A stretch of 5,481 nucleotides of DNA from Clostridium sp. GTDB taxonomy: Bacteria; Bacillota; Clostridia; Lachnospirales; Lachnospiraceae. How positions within the stretch are numbered: position 1 is the stretch's first letter; each line of letters opens with the position of its first letter. Under the pieces are notes generated by a model. It was not told the DNA's origin, made no database searches, and was given only the letters and a program-made list of their open reading frames with translations. The position numbers and the translations under genes are program-made. Below, in pieces: positions 5,098 through 5,481 of the stretch. The stretch is taken from positions 1 through 5,481 of the forward strand of contig JAEDOC010000136.1 of the NCBI GenBank assembly GCA_016302185.1, given 5' to 3'.

Positions 5098-5481
5098 ATG
5101 AAGCCACCGGAAAAACTTGGAACATTCCTGAAAATGCAGAAAAACCGGAGCGTACCAACATACTTGGAAATGTTCTTCAGTACCTTGATTCTGGGAACGG
5201 AATATGAGCTGAAAAATAGATATATGCACGTGGACTATACGGAGGATAATTCCCAAAGTGTCAATCCTAAAGTTCCAAAGTCTCAATTTGACACTTTGGA
5301 ATGTACTTTAGAAGAACTGGTGATAGAAACTGGAAAGTCTCTTAGTACCATAAACGAATTATGGAATCTTTACAGAAAAAGGAATCTTGACAGCCGCAAT
5401 AAAAGTTTTATAATGATAGTAACAGAACCCACCACGCCTCTGATTTTCATGCGCAACCCGGTGGGACTTTTTCATTTATGG
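5098..5481 (+). CDS. Unrecognised open reading frame, cut by the window edge
   Basis: From ATG 5098 there are 128 codons with no stop to the last base of the window, starting MKPPEKLGTFLKMQKNRSVP. In-frame upstream sequence is open back to a TAA at 5044 but has no earlier conventional start. The product so far is hydrophilic, with a hydrophobic patch (YLEMFFSTLILG) and a segment (LEELVIETGKSLSTINELW) that could form two helices. I recognise no domain. Against it: no ribosome site lies before 5098 or the later ATGs, base composition is AT-richer than in the genes to the left, and repeats, a consensus promoter and a hairpin lie inside it. It could be a real gene co-transcribed with the transporter, a remnant whose start is lost, or non-coding regulatory DNA that happens to be open. 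Confidence 0.35.
   Translation, partial: MKPPEKLGTFLKMQKNRSVPTYLEMFFSTLILGTEYELKNRYMHVDYTEDNSQSVNPKVPKSQFDTLECTLEELVIETGKSLSTINELWNLYRKRNLDSRNKSFIMIVTEPTTPLIFMRNPVGLFHLW
5251..5301. repeat. Three-copy 12-bp repeat including a 29-bp near-perfect palindrome
   Basis: CCAAAGTGTCAA at 5253-5264 recurs as CCAAAGTCTCAA at 5275-5286 (one change, 22-bp period) and in inverse as TTGACACTTTGG at 5288-5299. The second and third copies form a palindrome at 5273-5301 with 14-bp arms, a 1-bp centre and one C-C mismatch. The first and third copies are perfect 12-bp inverse partners around 23 bases. A partial copy, AAAGTCTC, occurs at 5334-5341. The 22-bp period (about two helical turns) and inverse copies resemble an operator cluster. 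In RNA the two left arms would compete for one right arm. Confidence 0.75.
5348..5364. repeat. Small inverted repeat CCATAA/TTATGG
   Basis: CCATAA (5348-5353) and TTATGG (5359-5364) are perfect 6-bp arms around a 5-bp centre, 22 bases before the -35 box at 5387. TTTATGG also forms the last seven bases of the window (5475-5481). It may be a second protein-binding site upstream of the strong promoter, or chance in AT-rich DNA. Confidence 0.35.
5387..5414 (+). promoter_or_regulatory. Perfect-consensus housekeeping promoter
   Basis: TTGACA (5387-5392) and TATAAT (5409-5414) both match the sigma-70/sigma-A consensus at all six positions, with a 16-bp spacer. Transcription would start near 5421. 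It points right, out of the window, and lies downstream of the palindromes at 5273-5301 and 5348-5364. Confidence 0.7.
5428..5472 (+). terminator. Terminator-like or attenuator hairpin just after the strong promoter
   Basis: CCCACC (5428-5433) pairs with GGTGGG (5460-5465), and TTTTT follows at 5468-5472. An inner CGC (5435-5437) can pair with GCG (5451-5453). The loop is large and bulged, so this is weaker than the hcp terminator. It begins about seven bases after the predicted start site and would give an RNA of roughly 50 bases if it terminates. ATG at 5449, followed by codons MRNPVGLFHLW, lies in the loop but has no ribosome site. Confidence 0.4.

Noticed and set aside
5041..5286. Minus-strand open frame of 81 codons
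   Set aside because: It starts at a TTG without a ribosome site, overlaps the transporter end, and is a mirror of the open plus-strand frame.
1..5481. tRNA, rRNA, CRISPR array, insertion sequence or transposase
   Set aside because: None of the characteristic sequences, regularly spaced repeats or terminal inverted repeats with a transposase were seen.

Overview
The window looks like chromosomal DNA from an anaerobic, low-to-mid GC Firmicute, probably a clostridium of the Lachnospiraceae type. The basis is strong purine-rich Shine-Dalgarno sites (AAAGGAGA, GGAGG, AGGAGG), an oxygen-sensitive class I-type hybrid-cluster protein, and the style of the c-di-GMP and EamA proteins. The taxon is an inference; no rRNA or marker gene is present.

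Layout. (1) Positions 55-2028, minus strand: a membrane-anchored protein with a degenerate GGDEF domain and an apparently intact EAL domain, probably a c-di-GMP phosphodiesterase. (2) Positions 2029-2297: a divergent intergenic region. It holds the hcp promoter, which has a perfect TATAAT but no good -35 box, and a 16-bp palindrome centred about 41.5 bp before the predicted start site. That is where a CRP/FNR-family activator would sit. (3) Positions 2298-3899, plus strand: hcp, the hybrid-cluster protein, with all eight hybrid-cluster ligands, followed by a long intrinsic terminator at 3907-3958. (4) Positions 3960-4184: a leader region with a plausible promoter and a short unexplained open frame that ends at the Shine-Dalgarno site. 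(5) Positions 4185-5066, plus strand: a ten-helix EamA/DMT-family transporter. (6) Positions 5067-5481: an AT-richer tail. It carries an open reading frame from 5098 that runs off the right edge. The same stretch holds a set of 12-bp repeats forming a near-perfect palindrome, a second small inverted repeat, a perfect-consensus TTGACA-16-TATAAT promoter and a terminator-like hairpin. It is either the start of a fourth gene, the regulatory region of a gene beyond the edge, or a decayed remnant.

The genes do not form one obvious pathway. The phosphodiesterase and hcp are divergent and could share regulation. hcp is a single-gene unit between its own promoter and terminator, and belongs to the nitric oxide/nitrosative-stress response of anaerobes. 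The transporter is a separate unit. I do not see a proven new system. The parts most worth following are the hcp operator and the compact promoter/palindrome/hairpin arrangement at the right end.
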